From contig CM066171.1 in the NCBI GenBank assembly GCA_033629205.1, forward strand, positions 10,999,501-11,063,500: DNA of 64,000 bases, read 5' to 3'. The translations under genes were made by a program, and so were the position numbers. Source of the DNA: Lithocarpus polystachyus. Lineage: Eukaryota > Streptophyta > Magnoliopsida > Fagales > Fagaceae. Below the pieces are notes generated by a model. It was not told the DNA's origin. It saw only the letters and a list, made by a program, of their open reading frames with translations, and did no database searches. Of this stretch, positions 11,979 to 23,839 are shown piece by piece; the first letter of the stretch is position 1, and each line of letters opens with the position of its first letter.

Positions 11979-12994
11979 CAATCTACATTTTTCTTTTCTT
12001 TTATTATTCTAGTCAAATACATATTTTCCTCGACAATTCTAGCTCTTAGGAATAAAATTCAGATTTGATGTAAAGCAGTTGGTGACCTTTTTGTCTCTTG
12101 AAGGTGAATTCCGTATAATCCAAAGGCAAATTGCTCTTTCAAAGTGTGGATAATTATCACCTCTATATTGTTCTATACACACCTCAAAGTCACGTTAGTC
12201 TTTTATTATAGGTTTTAAACTTAATATCGTCAACAATTATAGTTGACTGACCAAATTAAACCATATCTTATAATCGGAAGACCAAATGAATAATTTAAAT
12301 TAATTTTTATTTTTTCTTGCTCCCATACTAGCTACAAAACTCTTCTCTCATATATGTTAGATCTATCCATGTAAATCCCATTTACATATTTTAATGCAGC
12401 GGAATACCTACAATGTAAGCATGTTTGTTTCAAAAAAAATAATCTTAAATCTACAAGATGTTTCTTGAATCCACAAAGTGATAGGGTTTTAGAATCCATT
12501 AAAAAGACACAATAGGCGAAAGTCTAAATATTTTATTAATTGATAACTGAGTGCCTTCAAGACTACAACATGCTTAAATAATAAAAAGAAAACCTAGGAC
12601 GGATAGGAAAACGCCCACCAAAATTCTAATAGGCACCAATCACAATTTAGGTGGCAAAATAGTAAAATATACCAAAAGCAACAAGATTGAGATAATTATG
12701 GAATTAAAAACTACTGTTTAAGAAATATTCTAAAATAGATGAAACCTTATTCTACCTTTTGAAATAAAAGAAAATAAATATTAATAAAAACAATAAAAAT
12801 ACAAATTTCAATGGTTAAACGATGGAATTTGCTTGAAAAACGACTTTGGTCTTGGCCATGAGTTTTGATTCCAACATTGTTTTCTTTCATGTTACAAATT
12901 TCACTACTGTCACCAATAATTTCTACTAATGTTTTTTTATTACTTAAAAACCTCCCACACGCTAAGAAATTCTCTGTTGACTCTGTTCTACTTC
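11979..12994. other. Intergenic DNA including second part of duplicate copy 2
   Basis: Bases 12120-12380 match 8670-8990 (AAAGGCAAATT, TTGTTCTATA, GGAAGACCA, CTTCTCTCAT in the same order). The remainder to 12994 is AT-rich without a supported feature. Confidence 0.5.
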
Positions 12995-13310
12995 ATATTT
13001 AAAACCGTGTTGCATACATCTATTACACTTGAGAGGTTTCCTAAATTGGGTTACAGTTCTTGGACGGAAAAGCATCTTTCCTAGTTAGTACCTAGAGATA
13101 TATATTCTAGAGTGAGAGAGAGCTGTAGCAAAATGACCTCCAACTTCTTTTTGGGGGGGGGGGGGGGGGGGAGGGTTTTGTCCCATATAAAAAAGTTGAC
13201 ACAATGATGCAAACATATGCATCTTCCATCTGGCCGGTACGGTACGGAAGTTAGAAATCCTTGAAAAATTCCAATAAGAAGAACATTAAAACTCTTAAAG
13301 GGTCAGCTTC
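12995..13310. repeat. Diverged non-coding duplicate, copy 3
   Basis: This third copy carries ACTTGAGAGGTTTCCTA, TTGGACGGAAAAGCATCTT and GCATCTTCCATCTGGCC in the order of the other two. A G homopolymer near 13147-13171 interrupts it. Confidence 0.6.
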
Positions 13311-15104
13311 ATAAATGTTGTACCAGCTAGTGGGAAATTAAGCCAATTTTCTCCTTGACGATTGTCAAACAAAGACTTTGTTGGTAAAACAAAACTTGAA
13401 CTGATACCAGATAACACAGTCAACTATTGTTGCAACAATGGAGCTCTTAATATATTATCAAATAAACTAATTGTTGAATATTAGAGTTATCATTAAAAAA
13501 TTTCCAATTCGTTGGCTCTAAGAAGGCCAATGTTTTACTATAATTTTTTTTTAAAGGTTATATACCAAGAATGTCAAAATTGAAAAGCATAAACACAGTA
13601 TGTTATAAATATATAAGTTTTTGGGAAAAAAAAAAAATGAAAAACACATTTGTGAATGATTCATTATTTGCATGCACTCTTTATATATATACAAGACGAG
13701 TGAACACATTTTATATATTTTAGTGCTAATTAAGCACAACTCAAAATGAAAACCCTAACCTCCATGTTAGGTACTTTGAAATAACACATCCCCATTTCAC
13801 TCCTTGACCACGTGCAACTTAGTCCAGTGCAACTTAGTCCACCTAGAGCTTAGAATATTATTTTCTTTTCCAAACTAAGTGAATAAATGGATGAAATTTG
13901 TAGGTTATTATCCAAATTGCAAAAATGCAAAGAAAGAGGGCTAAATTGATTCATGCCATTAAAATATTTTCTTATCATTTATAATATTTCAATAAATTTG
14001 TACAAATAGTCAACATAACAATATCTTTAAAGCCATGATTTATTGATTTTTGCCATTAAAATATTTTAACTATTTATCAACCATTTAACAGATTAGGATT
14101 TTAAAGGGGAACATAAATGATAAATCCAAACCTCAAGGTTTGAGCATCTGACCGTAGCTTTTTTTTTTTTTTTAAGATAAAAGATAGAAATTTTATTTGA
14201 TAAAATATGCAAAATAGTATGTAAGAAAATGTTAATATTGAGCAACTTATTACATCCTTCCTTTTCTTTTTTTTTGATAGTTAAACTTACAACCATTTTG
14301 ACACCAAATTTTTATTTTTCTGAGTTTATTTTGTTTTCATTTTTGATTTTTCTGAGCTCTTCGTGAAAGGATAAACTGAAAAAGTAAACAACAGAAACTC
14401 AGATGTTTATAAATAAAGAAAAAACTAAAAGGTGGTCGGTGTCACCGCGGTTTTGGCATTTAGAAAAGATAAATAAATAAAAATAAAAATAAAAATTGAA
14501 GAGTCAAATGGTCAAGAGTCAGCTACGAGTAGCAATGGCACTCGCCATCAGCCCACCACTTGTTCAAACAAAAGATACTTTAATTAACGTAGTAAAAGGG
14601 AAGCCAGGAATCACGACATAAATTAGTCACAGTTTCGTTTTTTCGTATGTCAAGATAAATTTAGAAACATATTTACGAATTTCATTTTTAATTTCACGGT
14701 CAGATAATTTACACACGTACGGCAAGTGATGAATATTTTTTGTCTAATTATTATTTGAGCTGATCGCTTATCGTGGATCACATCTGATCGTGCATTTAAT
14801 TTCCCATCTTATTAATTTTTGCGGTTGTGAATGACCCACACTTTCTATCTGTTATTAATTACATGAATCTGTCACTTTTTATCAATTAACGTGCATTTGA
14901 TGTGTAGTAGCGAATTGTAAAGGTACAAACTAATAAATTGTGAAATTTGATATGAAAATGAGTGAGGGCGTTGGCCCCAGCTCTCTTCTCTCTTTAACTT
15001 TAAGGTGCGGCCTTTGACATCGGAGCCTTCCTACGTCATTTCCAAAAATTCAAAGCTCCTATAGTACTATTTATGAACCCCTCAAAGCCATGGCCATGTC
15101 TGTC
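13311..15104. other. Intergenic region upstream of the bHLH gene
   Basis: No gene recognised. Short minus-strand open frames at 13551-13739 and 14093-14296 are low-complexity. The last several hundred bases form the probable promoter of the bHLH gene. Confidence 0.5.
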
Positions 15105-15112
15105 TATATAAA
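15105..15112 (+). promoter_or_regulatory. TATA box of the bHLH gene
   Basis: TATATAAA lies about 105 bp before the first downstream ATG (15211), a suitable distance for a transcription start near 15135-15145. It also rules out the earlier ATG at 15090, which overlaps the promoter. Confidence 0.6.
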
Positions 15113-15210
15113 CGCTTACATCTTGAGCTCAAAAGCTCCTCCTCTTCTTATAAACTCTTCCAGTCTTTTTGTTTCTCTTTGCCTGGTTTCAGACCTTTAT
15201 TTCTGCATTT

Positions 15211-17547
15211 ATGCTTTGTGCTTTAGAGAGGGAAGTAGGACTGGAAGTGAAAATGAAGACAAGTATCAGTAGTGAGAAATCCAAGCTCGATAGAAAGATG
15301 GTGGAGAAAAATCGCAGAATGCAAATGAAAAGCCTATGCTTCAAGCTTTCTTCTCTTATTCCTGCCAGCCACTTCAGAGGCACCAGGGTGAGTTTTATAA
15401 GTCTGTACAAACTCAAGCTGAATTAATCAAATACTATAAACAATTTTTTTTTTTTTTTTTTTTTTTGGTTTAATCATATAAATTGGTAACTTTGATTGGA
15501 GGGAAAGATATCCAAAATCATAATTGTGTCTAGAATTCAGCGGTTTTGCCAGAATTCTTTTTCTTCGTGGTGTTTCCAACGTTGATGTCCAAGTAATAGG
15601 TTAATAAAAAAGAAGAGGAAATGAATTCAGTAGTTGTGAAACATATGGTACAAGTACAACTTGTTCCTGGCCTTGTTTTAATTCTTGGATGGAAGAACAT
15701 TAATTGCTACGGATAGCATAGTAATTACAGTACTCTTTATCTCTTTGCTACTTTGTAGTAATTGGTTGAAGTTTTTCGTGACAAGTGGTCCATAAGGCCT
15801 TCCCTCCCACTCGAAACCAAGAATATCTGCCGATACCTCATCTTCCTAGCTCATACGGTATCTATGAAATTATTGATGCTTCACTGCTTGAATATCCAAC
15901 TCAGATAAAGAATTATTCTTGAGATGAATTTGGTTTTTTTAATCTCATTCACTACTTAATTTTCTTCTCCAATTTACTTGGAAGGACAGAGTTCAACTCA
16001 ATCATTTCTACCCAAAAAAACCTGTATTTTGTAGTATTTCTTTTTGTTATATTTGTCTGGTATATATGCTGTAATTTAATTAATTAATTTTGTCTATATA
16101 TCTCATTTCGAAAATGATGTTTTTTTAAGTTAAACCAAAAAAAGAAAAAGAAAAAAAGAAAAGAAAATGATGTTTTTGGTATTTCCCCCAGAGATCTGCA
16201 ATAATTCACAATATATCATTTTCTCAGAAATAGGAAGGTACCACTGTGATCATTTTGGGTTCCGCAAGCTGAGCTTTCTTCTGGGTCGTCTTTGTCATTT
16301 TCTGCAGTTTTGACTCACAGAAACTTTTAAACTTCAGTATGTGTTTTTAAAGAAATTTAAAAAGGATGATTATGTCTACTTAAGGTTCTATAGCGCCAGA
16401 TGTCTCTAAAGTTTTCGCTGTGAAGTAGCGTGTATGTTTGGATTGCACTGAAAACAGCATAAGTCCGCGTCTGCGTTTTTTTTATATCCTGTGTATTGTT
16501 TACAGAACCCGTAAGTACGGATTTTAATAAATTTTTCTTTAAAACTAAGTCTCACTGCATTATTCACAAATTTAAAAATTATTTTATTACACTGTTCTCA
16601 ATTTTTAACAATAAACAGTATCTAAACAGATCCCTATCTCCAAAGTTTTCACGGTGAAGTATCTATGCTTGAGCTTTTTCAACCACAACGACATAATGAC
16701 CTTCACAGTTCAACTGAAAAAGCATATTACTAAAGGCATTACTAGTTAAGCATATTACTAAGGTACAACACCTAGGGATTTTTAATTAAATCTTGTCCTA
16801 TTACTAGTTCAACTCAAGTGTACCAGTCTAGCTGAACAAGATCTTGCTATAGTTTTTGTATTTACTCAGTTGTAAGTTATAGTAACTTGTATTTTTTTTT
16901 TTTTAATTCGATAATTGGTAAAGGGACCTGAACATGTTCGTTAAAAACATCATGAAATATTAGTTGAGCTACAAGACACTTGGAAAAAAATAATTTGTAT
17001 TTAATTACTACTACTAATTCTTTCTTCTCTCTCTCAGGACATAATTTCACAACAAGATCAGCTCAATTATGCTGCCTCCTATATAACGCAACTGAAGGAA
17101 AACATAGAAAAATTAAAGATTCGGAAGGAACAAGCAATGGGGTTTGAAAATGGCAGTAATACAATGGATACAATGATGTTTGGCTCAAGGTTGCCTGTAT
17201 TTGATTTAAGAGACTTGGGTTCCAGTATCGAAGTGATTGTTATAAGTGGGTTGCAAAAGAGCTTCATGGTGTATGAAATTATTAGTATTCTTGAGGAAGA
17301 AGGAGCTGAAGTTGTCAGTGCTAGCTTTTCTACTGTGGGTGATAAAGTTTTCCATACCGTTCATGCTCAGGTACATAGTTTATAATAGTTAAATCCCAAT
17401 TTTGTAGATAAATAATATGTGAATATCAAGTTTGATACATATGCTGATACAATTCACTTTTTTTTTATGAATTTCCAGGTCAAAATTTCTAGAGTTGGGG
17501 TTGAGACTACAAGGGTGTGCCAAAGACTACAAGAATTAATAAACTGA
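15211..17547 (+). CDS. bHLH transcription factor (bHLH162/bHLH36-like), three exons
   Basis: The exons are 15211-15387, 17038-17370 and 17479-17547. Both introns are GT-AG and the joined frame is open, giving 192 residues. The first ATG after the TATA box (15211) has a weak context. The in-frame ATG at 15253 (178 residues) has A at -3 and gives an N-terminus closer to the usual family length, so either may be used. The basic region and helix 1 are at the end of exon 1 (RKMVEKNRRMQMKSL, then KLSSLIP). The first intron falls in the loop, and exon 2 opens with helix 2 (DIISQQDQLNYAASYITQL). After it comes a ~100-residue ACT-like C-terminal region. Small proteins of this type bind E-box DNA as dimers in the nucleus. 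The canonical E of the ERxR core is kept as EKNRR. The exact subfamily is from memory. Confidence 0.88.
16436..16636. mobile_element. MITE-like segment in bHLH intron 1
   Basis: The segment starts TGTTTGGATTGCACTG and ends CAGTATCTAAACAGA, a weak inverted pair. Inside it has GTCCGCGTCTGCG and short CACTG motifs, resembling a widespread non-autonomous element of trees. The ends are only partly inverted, so the boundaries are approximate. Confidence 0.4.
16888..16985 (-). mobile_element. tRNA-derived SINE in bHLH intron 1
   Basis: On the minus strand the segment reads CTTGTAGCTCAACTAA (A-box-like), then a B-box-like TTCAGGTCC region, then AATTATCGAATT and a poly(A) run. This is the same layout as the SINE at 55060-55203. 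Flanks TAACTTGTATTT and TAATTTGTATTT look like a 12-bp target duplication with one mismatch. SINEs of this kind arise from tRNA genes and move using LINE enzymes. Confidence 0.55.
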
Positions 17548-18899
17548 ATGTGCTATTTTGATCCAACAAATGCTTCATTAGTAGCTAGAAGGATGGGAGC
17601 AAGAGTTAAATATTTGAATTATTCCCACTATTCTGGTCATCACAATGGGACAATGATCCTTAAATGTATTTAACGAAATTAGTGAATGTTCATCATGACT
17701 GGATTATGTACTCTCTTTCTTTTTTAATCAATTAGTGAATGAGTTAAAAATAAAAATAAAAAATCTTTTTAGTATTGTATGGCCGATTTGTATTTGAAGT
17801 TAGCTATTGTTGTAGATTTAGAATTGAAGCTTAGTATCTTGTATTGTGCTAGAGTTGCCCTCAGCATTCAGCTACATGTTTATCCATTGATTATTAACAA
17901 TTTACATTGTGTCATGTTTGCTATAATAGTTCTTGACCTCTTTTATGAGCATTTTTAGATGAATTTAACACACATAGAGTGCTTAATTAATTCTATGTAT
18001 TGTTATAGTTTCTGGTAGTTCTTTTTTTTTTATTTCTTTTATCAGAGTTTCTGGTAGTTCTTAATCAAGTAAAACTATTAAATAAATATATAAAAATAAG
18101 GTCACCAGATTCTTGAGTAATAAACTAATATGCCCAATAAGTTTGAAGCTTTCAACGCATGCTTAATTAATGCTCTAAATTCGTAAAGCAATCCATTGTC
18201 CACATCCTAAGACGAAGTCTTGAAAGGCTGAGCCATTTCCCACCTATAGTTAGCTAGTTCCCACAAATGTATTTTGTTTTGTTTTGATTTGATTTTTTTT
18301 TTTTTTTTTGCCTTTTCTTTTTAATGTGATTTTTTGTTTTGCTTTGCCAAAGAGTTCTCACAAATTTTGTTTTTTTGACCAATAAATGCTAAGGACTGCA
18401 TTTTGTTTTTACACTACTTTTTGTTTGGTCTCTTTCGTAGGTCCAATAAGATTGTTTAGTATAGGAAATATCAAAGTAAGTGTATCAACTTTTTTCGGTT
18501 TGATAATGTGAAAAATACAAAAGAAAAATTAGTGTATCAACCTAAGTTTCACAGATAGAGATAGGCCTTTTTTTTTTCAAACCATTTTTCATAATTTATT
18601 TAGATAATAAATTATGATTGAGGTTTCTAGCTAATATTATTTTCATGTAGTCCATTACTAGGTCATAAACTTTATTTTATTTATTTGAGTAGACACACTT
18701 TCTTTATACTTCATTATCTTTTAAATAAAGAACTTATTTTAAAAAAAAATAAGTAGTCAATTGAAATAAATCCATCCAAGTAAAAAAAAAAAAATCAATA
18801 AAAAAGAATCATCCAAATACAAACTAACTCAGACTAAGTCTCAAGATTAGACAAAACTTTGATATAGTTTTTTTTCCTTAATTTGTATTTTTAAGAAAT
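17548..18899. other. 3' flank of the bHLH gene
   Basis: AT-rich, with the untranslated tail of the bHLH gene presumably in the first few hundred bases. A short direct repeat (TTTCTGGTAGTTCTT, near 18008 and 18051) and T homopolymers are present. No second gene was seen. Confidence 0.5.
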
Positions 18900-18909
18900 C
18901 AATTTGAAA

Positions 18910-19110
<201 letters not shown>

Positions 19111-19180
19111 CTTGACTTAAATCAAATATATATTTTGAGAATAATATATATTAAAAAAATAATCTTATTCTAATTATATA

Positions 19181-19903
19181 TGTAGGGGTAAAAGGCCCGT
19201 TACCAGAAAATGGGCCATGGGCCTGTCTGAGGAGACCCTACGTCCGAGGACAATAAGCTGTGGGGAATGTGCCTAGCCTAACTCCTATCCAAAGTACAAG
19301 TTACGTAGAAATAAAAAGACTGGTCCGAGGAGGCTTGCTTGTTCAGATTACCAAGGAGATGACCCAAGCGAGTACTCCAACACTGAGCCCAGCCTTCCTG
19401 GAGGACCCCCTAACTTATATAGGCCAAAGAGGACAGGTGGCAATGATCAGATATTAGGTAAAAGGCTGCTGCCACCGCATTTATAATCCTGCAGCTAACA
19501 TCATGGCCGCATTAATAGGGAAAAGACATCTAAACAGTGGTCCTGATCCTTTACAGCTACCATGTAAAGGCTTTAGGGGGAAGTTGATGGGACAAATATC
19601 AAGAAAGAACCACCTAATTGGCACATATGAAGAACTGATATATAAGGAGAACTGAAAGGAAGAAAGAGGGGAGAGGAGAAGAAAACAACGAAGGAGAAGG
19701 GAGAAAGAGAAAGAGAAACGCTGAAGCATCTTCTAAGACAATCTCCTCGGACTAAGCTGAGTATCATCCAAGACTATTCCAGTTTACTTTCAACCGAGTT
19801 TACTCAGCTCACTCTCTTACAAATTCATTATAAGGAGACTATTCATCTGCTGGGCTAGAGTCCATTTCTCTTGCTAGCCCAAATAGCCATTTGTGTCCTT
19901 ACA
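19181..19903 (+). mobile_element. Solo LTR of the Tat-lineage Gypsy family
   Basis: It begins TGTAGGGGTAAAAGGCCC and ends TGTCCTTACA, with perfect 5-bp duplications ATATA on each side (19176-19180, 19904-19908). It matches the LTRs at 32587-33339 and 36366-37118 over its length, for example GGCTGCTGC then CCGCATTTAT then CCTGCAGCTAACATCATGG. No internal domain follows, so this is a solo LTR left by recombination between two LTRs. A TATATAAGGAGA segment may be its promoter. Confidence 0.9.
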
Positions 19904-20362
19904 ATATATATAAAAAATAACTTAATAATCATTGATAAGTAAGAACAAATCAATCATTACATAATGGGTTGGGTTAAAAAAAAATCTAGATCTTTTAATC
20001 AAAGAAAACATTGATCAAAAGAAAATAAAAATTTTAGAGATCTTTCAAATGAACGTGTTGAAGGTAGGCGACGGTAGAAAATATTAATAGAAAGATAAAA
20101 AATATAAATGAGTCAAGAGTTGTATATGTATATTCATTAACATATACATGGCGTGGTTTGACTCGAAAAACCGAAGCTGAAGGTACCGTGTTTTTAAGTT
20201 TGTAAAAAAGATTTCTATCCAACTTTTGTCTTTTTTAAGTATGATTGTCAAAAAGAAATGGTCCAGAATTGGTTGAGGGTTTAATGCTTATACATGCTTC
20301 AATTCATAAATTTTTTTTATATCCTTACAAAATCATAATATTGTTGTTATTATATCTTATAT
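19904..20362. other. AT-rich intergenic DNA
   Basis: No supported gene or repeat. A 62-codon minus-strand frame at 20034-20222 has no recognisable content. Confidence 0.5.
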
Positions 20363-20747
20363 ATTTGCAAAAAGACAAAATTTAGTTACAAAATTGGTTG
20401 TAATTTAAGATTATAATCTTACTTAATAAAATAAAAATTGCTACATATTTTGAAAATCTAATAATTGAATTGCATGTTTTTTATACTCTTAATACACATG
20501 TTAAATTGTGTGTCAATCAAGTATTATTTATTATATAATCTATAAGCTTATATTTTACACATAATTTTAAATTACAAAAATTTACAATTTAAAAAATTTA
20601 TTGGTGACTTAACTATTGATATTTAATTTTCTAGAAATTTTACAATGATGGATTTGTTGAAATTCACCTCTAATAAAAAGATATTGAGTAAAGTTGTAAC
20701 GTAAGATTACAACCAATTTTGTAACTAAACTTTGTTCTTTGCAAAAT
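20363..20747. mobile_element. TIR MITE
   Basis: A ~38-bp inverted repeat bounds the element. The left end reads TTTGCAAAAAGACAAA and continues to TTACAAAATTGGTTGTAA. The right end is its reverse complement with few differences. Related AT-rich sequence occurs inside the hAT elements at 38028-39982 (opposite orientation) and 42368-43241. It is non-coding and the superfamily is unresolved. Confidence 0.65.
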
Positions 20748-21085
20748 AACAAATAATATTTATGACATTCAAAGTTCGAATTCTTTCTCACATTAAAATG
20801 TGTAAAAAAATCTATGTCATCTATAAAATATTAATTTTTTTTTAATTTCACTATTATAAGGTTTAAATTATACTTGATAATTAATATTATATCACTTAAT
20901 AAATTTGCATTAGATTATTTTTTAACAAATTTATCATTGCATTACATTGTTTTGTTACACATTTTAAGTTGCAAAAAAAAAAAAAAAGATAATTAAAGAT
21001 TAATAACAATTTCATCTATAGAGTGTCTAAGTTTCAAATTTAATGCATTTTAAAATTATATATAGAACACGAGTTTACTTATCAT

Positions 21086-21380
21086 TAGTGGCGGAGCCAA
21101 GAGTTTATCTTTTGGGGGGGCCATATATAATTTTTTTTTTTCTGAATTATCATCTTCATTTTTTTTTTTGAAGACTGAGTCAATAGTCCTAAACTTGCCC
21201 ATGAACTTAGATTTATCAAATTAAATTATCACTTATTAAATAAAATAATTGAGATTTAAAAAAATTTACTAAAAAAATACTAATAGTCAAAAGATTGTTA
21301 AATAAAAGACAAACAATCATTCAAATGTCAATGCATAAAAAAATTTTAATAAATAATAACTAAATATATGTTAATATAGC
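21086..21380. mobile_element. Truncated hAT (Tip100-like) left end
   Basis: The AGTGGCGGAGCCAAGAG terminus followed by GGGGGGGCCATATA matches the left end of the element at 38028. The right end is not found before the Gypsy LTR at 21381, so the element is truncated or was split by that insertion. Confidence 0.5.
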
Positions 21381-21832
21381 TGTGGGGATAAGGGCCCAAA
21401 ATCATGTATTGGGCCTTAAACTTTATCCAAGAACGATGTATAGTCCGATGAGAGATAAATAAGCACGAAAGACCCCAGGGTAGAGCTTGATAAATATGAG
21501 AAGGGTGAAGACAATCCGAGAAGGGAAGCCCCCAAAAAATATCTAAGGAAAGCTGCTGCCACCGCATTAAATGTGCAGCATCTACTCTTTTGGCTGCATT
21601 TATGTGGAGAAGACCTCTGAACAGTGTGGCCTTGGCTACCGCGACTCACAGAAGGTCAAGGAGGGTGTCTGATGAGACAAGCACTCAAGTGAGGGCTCGG
21701 ATGATCAACAAGTGTAGGATCAAGATGATCTAGAAAGAACTATATAATGTGAAGAAATCCTTTATAGTAGATGAGGGGAAAAAAGAGAGAGATCAAGGAG
21801 AAGAAGAAGTCCCTCAGTCTCTGACCTTTTTT
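21381..21832 (+). repeat. Partial 5' LTR of G1
   Basis: It aligns with the start and middle of the family LTR (AAAGCTGCTGCCACCGCATT, GAACAGTG, GATGAGACAAG). It lacks the LTR end and the primer-binding site. Confidence 0.7.
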
Positions 21833-22920
21833 CTAATGGTGAGAGGGATGGTGACTATAGGTGTAGATTAAGAACGCTTCCAAGTGAACCTTCTCGTATG
21901 AGGAGGATTATCGTCGTGAACGTAAGAACAGAGATTTATTTTCGAAGGGCCTAGGAAACGATGCGTTGAGAAAGGCACTCAGTAGGATCTCTATGTCTCC
22001 ATTACACATAGGATTGAGGGTGGACGACTTCCTAGACGGTTCACTCAGCCCACGTTTACCATTTACAATGGTCGTACAGACCCTGTTGAACATGTTAGCC
22101 ATTTCAATCAGAGAATGGCAGTGCACTCTAAGAACGAGTCCTTGATGTGCAAGGTGTTTCCGTCAAGTTTGGGACCTGTGGCGATGAGGTGGTTTGATGG
22201 TCTAAGGGCGGGTTCCATTGACTGTTTCAAAGAGCTCACTCAGGCGTTTGGGTCTCGTTTTATCACATGTAGTCGAGTTCCCCGGCCTTTGGATTCCTTG
22301 TTGTCCTTGTCCATGAAGGAAAGAGAGACTTTGAAAACGTACTCAGATAGATATTGGAAGATGTTCAATGAGATAGATGGTGATTTTGATGATGTGGCCG
22401 TCAGAACCTTCAAGGTCGGCCTGCCTGCCGAGCACAGCTTGAGGAGGTCCTTAACAGGGAAACCCGTTACCAGCGTACGCCAACTCATGGATAGGATTGA
22501 TAAGTATAAAAGGGTTGAGGAGGACCAGCAGCAAGGAAAGGGGAAAGACAAGGTTATCCCTTAGGAGAGAGGGATTTCAGGTCAGATCGTTATGGCAATA
22601 ACCAGCGACGAAGGAAATTCGGGAGGGAGTCTGGATCCGGAGCTGCCCAAGTTGTTGGTACTGTGTTTCGAGAATTAGTGCATTAAGTCCTAGAAAAGAT
22701 TAAGAACGAGCCATACTTCAGGTAGCCAAACAAGATGACTAGGGACCCTACAAAGCTTAATCAGAGTCTACACTGCCAGTATCACAGAGAGCGGGGGCAT
22801 ATAACCAAGGACTGTAGGACCTTGTAGGATCATTTGCAGCAGCTGATCCGGGATGGTAGATTGAAACAGTTCTTGAGTCGACCTAACGAACAGGAAGGTC
22901 AAGCGGGCTCAGGCGTGTAG
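21833..22920 (+). pseudogene. gag pseudogene of G1
   Basis: The longest open part is 22115-22564 (149 codons) and contains the Gag core seen in the intact copy at 33395: MRWFDGL, then TLKTYSDRYW, FNEIDGDFDDVAVRTFKVGLP and EYKRVEEDQ-like segments. A stop follows at 22562. The zinc-knuckle part (CxxHxxxxHxxxxC) is still visible near 22770-22815. The N-terminal ~90 codons are missing because of the LTR-gag deletion. Confidence 0.85.
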
Positions 22921-22944
22921 GGCAGTAATACTTCAAGACCCCCT

Positions 22945-23418
22945 TTGGGCACTATCCACGTTATTCTCACTGCACTGAGTAGGACAGGGTCTTGCCCGTC
23001 CAGGGTAATGGCGGTAGCCAAGCCATATGCCGAGGACTCTGGTCATGAGTCGAAAAGGGCTAACGTAGAGGTCCGTCTAGCACTAAGCTTCTCGGACGAG
23101 GACAAAGCCGGAATCATACAGCCTCATGATGATGCCCTGGTAGTAACATTGAGGATTGGTGGGTATGACGTGAAGGGGGTACTGGTGGACCAGGATAGTT
23201 GGGTTGAAATTATGTATCCAGACCTGTACAACGGGCTTAACCTCAAACCACAGGACTTGACCAGTTATGATTCGCCTCTGGTGGGCTTTGATGGAAAGGT
23301 TGTTGTCCCGCGAAGACAGATCAGACTGCCAGTTCAAGCCGGCTCAGAGGTGGTGGATGCGGATTTTATAGTGGTGGATGTTTTTTCCCCATACACTGCT
23401 ATTGTGGCACGGCCTTAG
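22945..23418 (+). pseudogene. Retroviral-type aspartic protease of G1 (degenerate)
   Basis: The open frame carries the plant Gypsy protease pattern: LSFSDEDKAG, VTLRIGGYDVKGVLVDQ, then MYPDLYNG, GFDGKVVVPRRQIRLPVQ and DFIVVDVFSPYTAIVARP. The active-site motif, DQGS in the other two copies, reads DQDS here, which would destroy activity. The frame ends in TAG directly after ARP, and homologous sequence continues beyond it (LHALRAVLSTLHLKVKYPSG). Confidence 0.85.
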
Positions 23419-23839
23419 CTTCATGCCCTTAGGGCCGTCTTGTCTACTCTCCATCTTAAGGTAAAGTACCCGTCTGGGGATCGGGTTGAAAAACTAATTG
23501 GAAGTCAATATGTGGTCAGGCAATGTTTGGTGGCTTCTATCACGCATCAGCCTAAATCAGATTCCTCGGCCCTTGCAAAAAAAAAGTTGTAGTAGTTAGA
23601 GTCTAAGGCCTTAGTTTCTGGTAGTGAGGCCGAAGAGTTAGGGTGCAAAAAGTTGGAGAAATTTCTTATTGATGATGATTCTGAGAGGTTCTTTCAAATC
23701 GGGGAACAACTGCCTCCTCGGGAAAGGGAAGAGTTGGTGGAGTTTCTCAAGCAGAATATTGATGTTTTTGCTTAGAATGCTTATGAAACCTCTGGGTAGA
23801 TCCGAGCTTCATCTGTCACCATTTAAACATTAATCCGTC

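Larger units (their letters stand above)
15388..17037 (+). other. Intron 1 of the bHLH gene (1.65 kb)
   Basis: The intron begins GTGAGT after AGG and ends CTCTCTCAG before GACATA. It is long for such a small gene and carries a MITE-like segment and a SINE, listed separately. Confidence 0.85.

Noticed and set aside
15189..15416. Minus-strand open frame overlapping bHLH exon 1
   Set aside because: It is a shadow of the real exon on the opposite strand and has no independent support.
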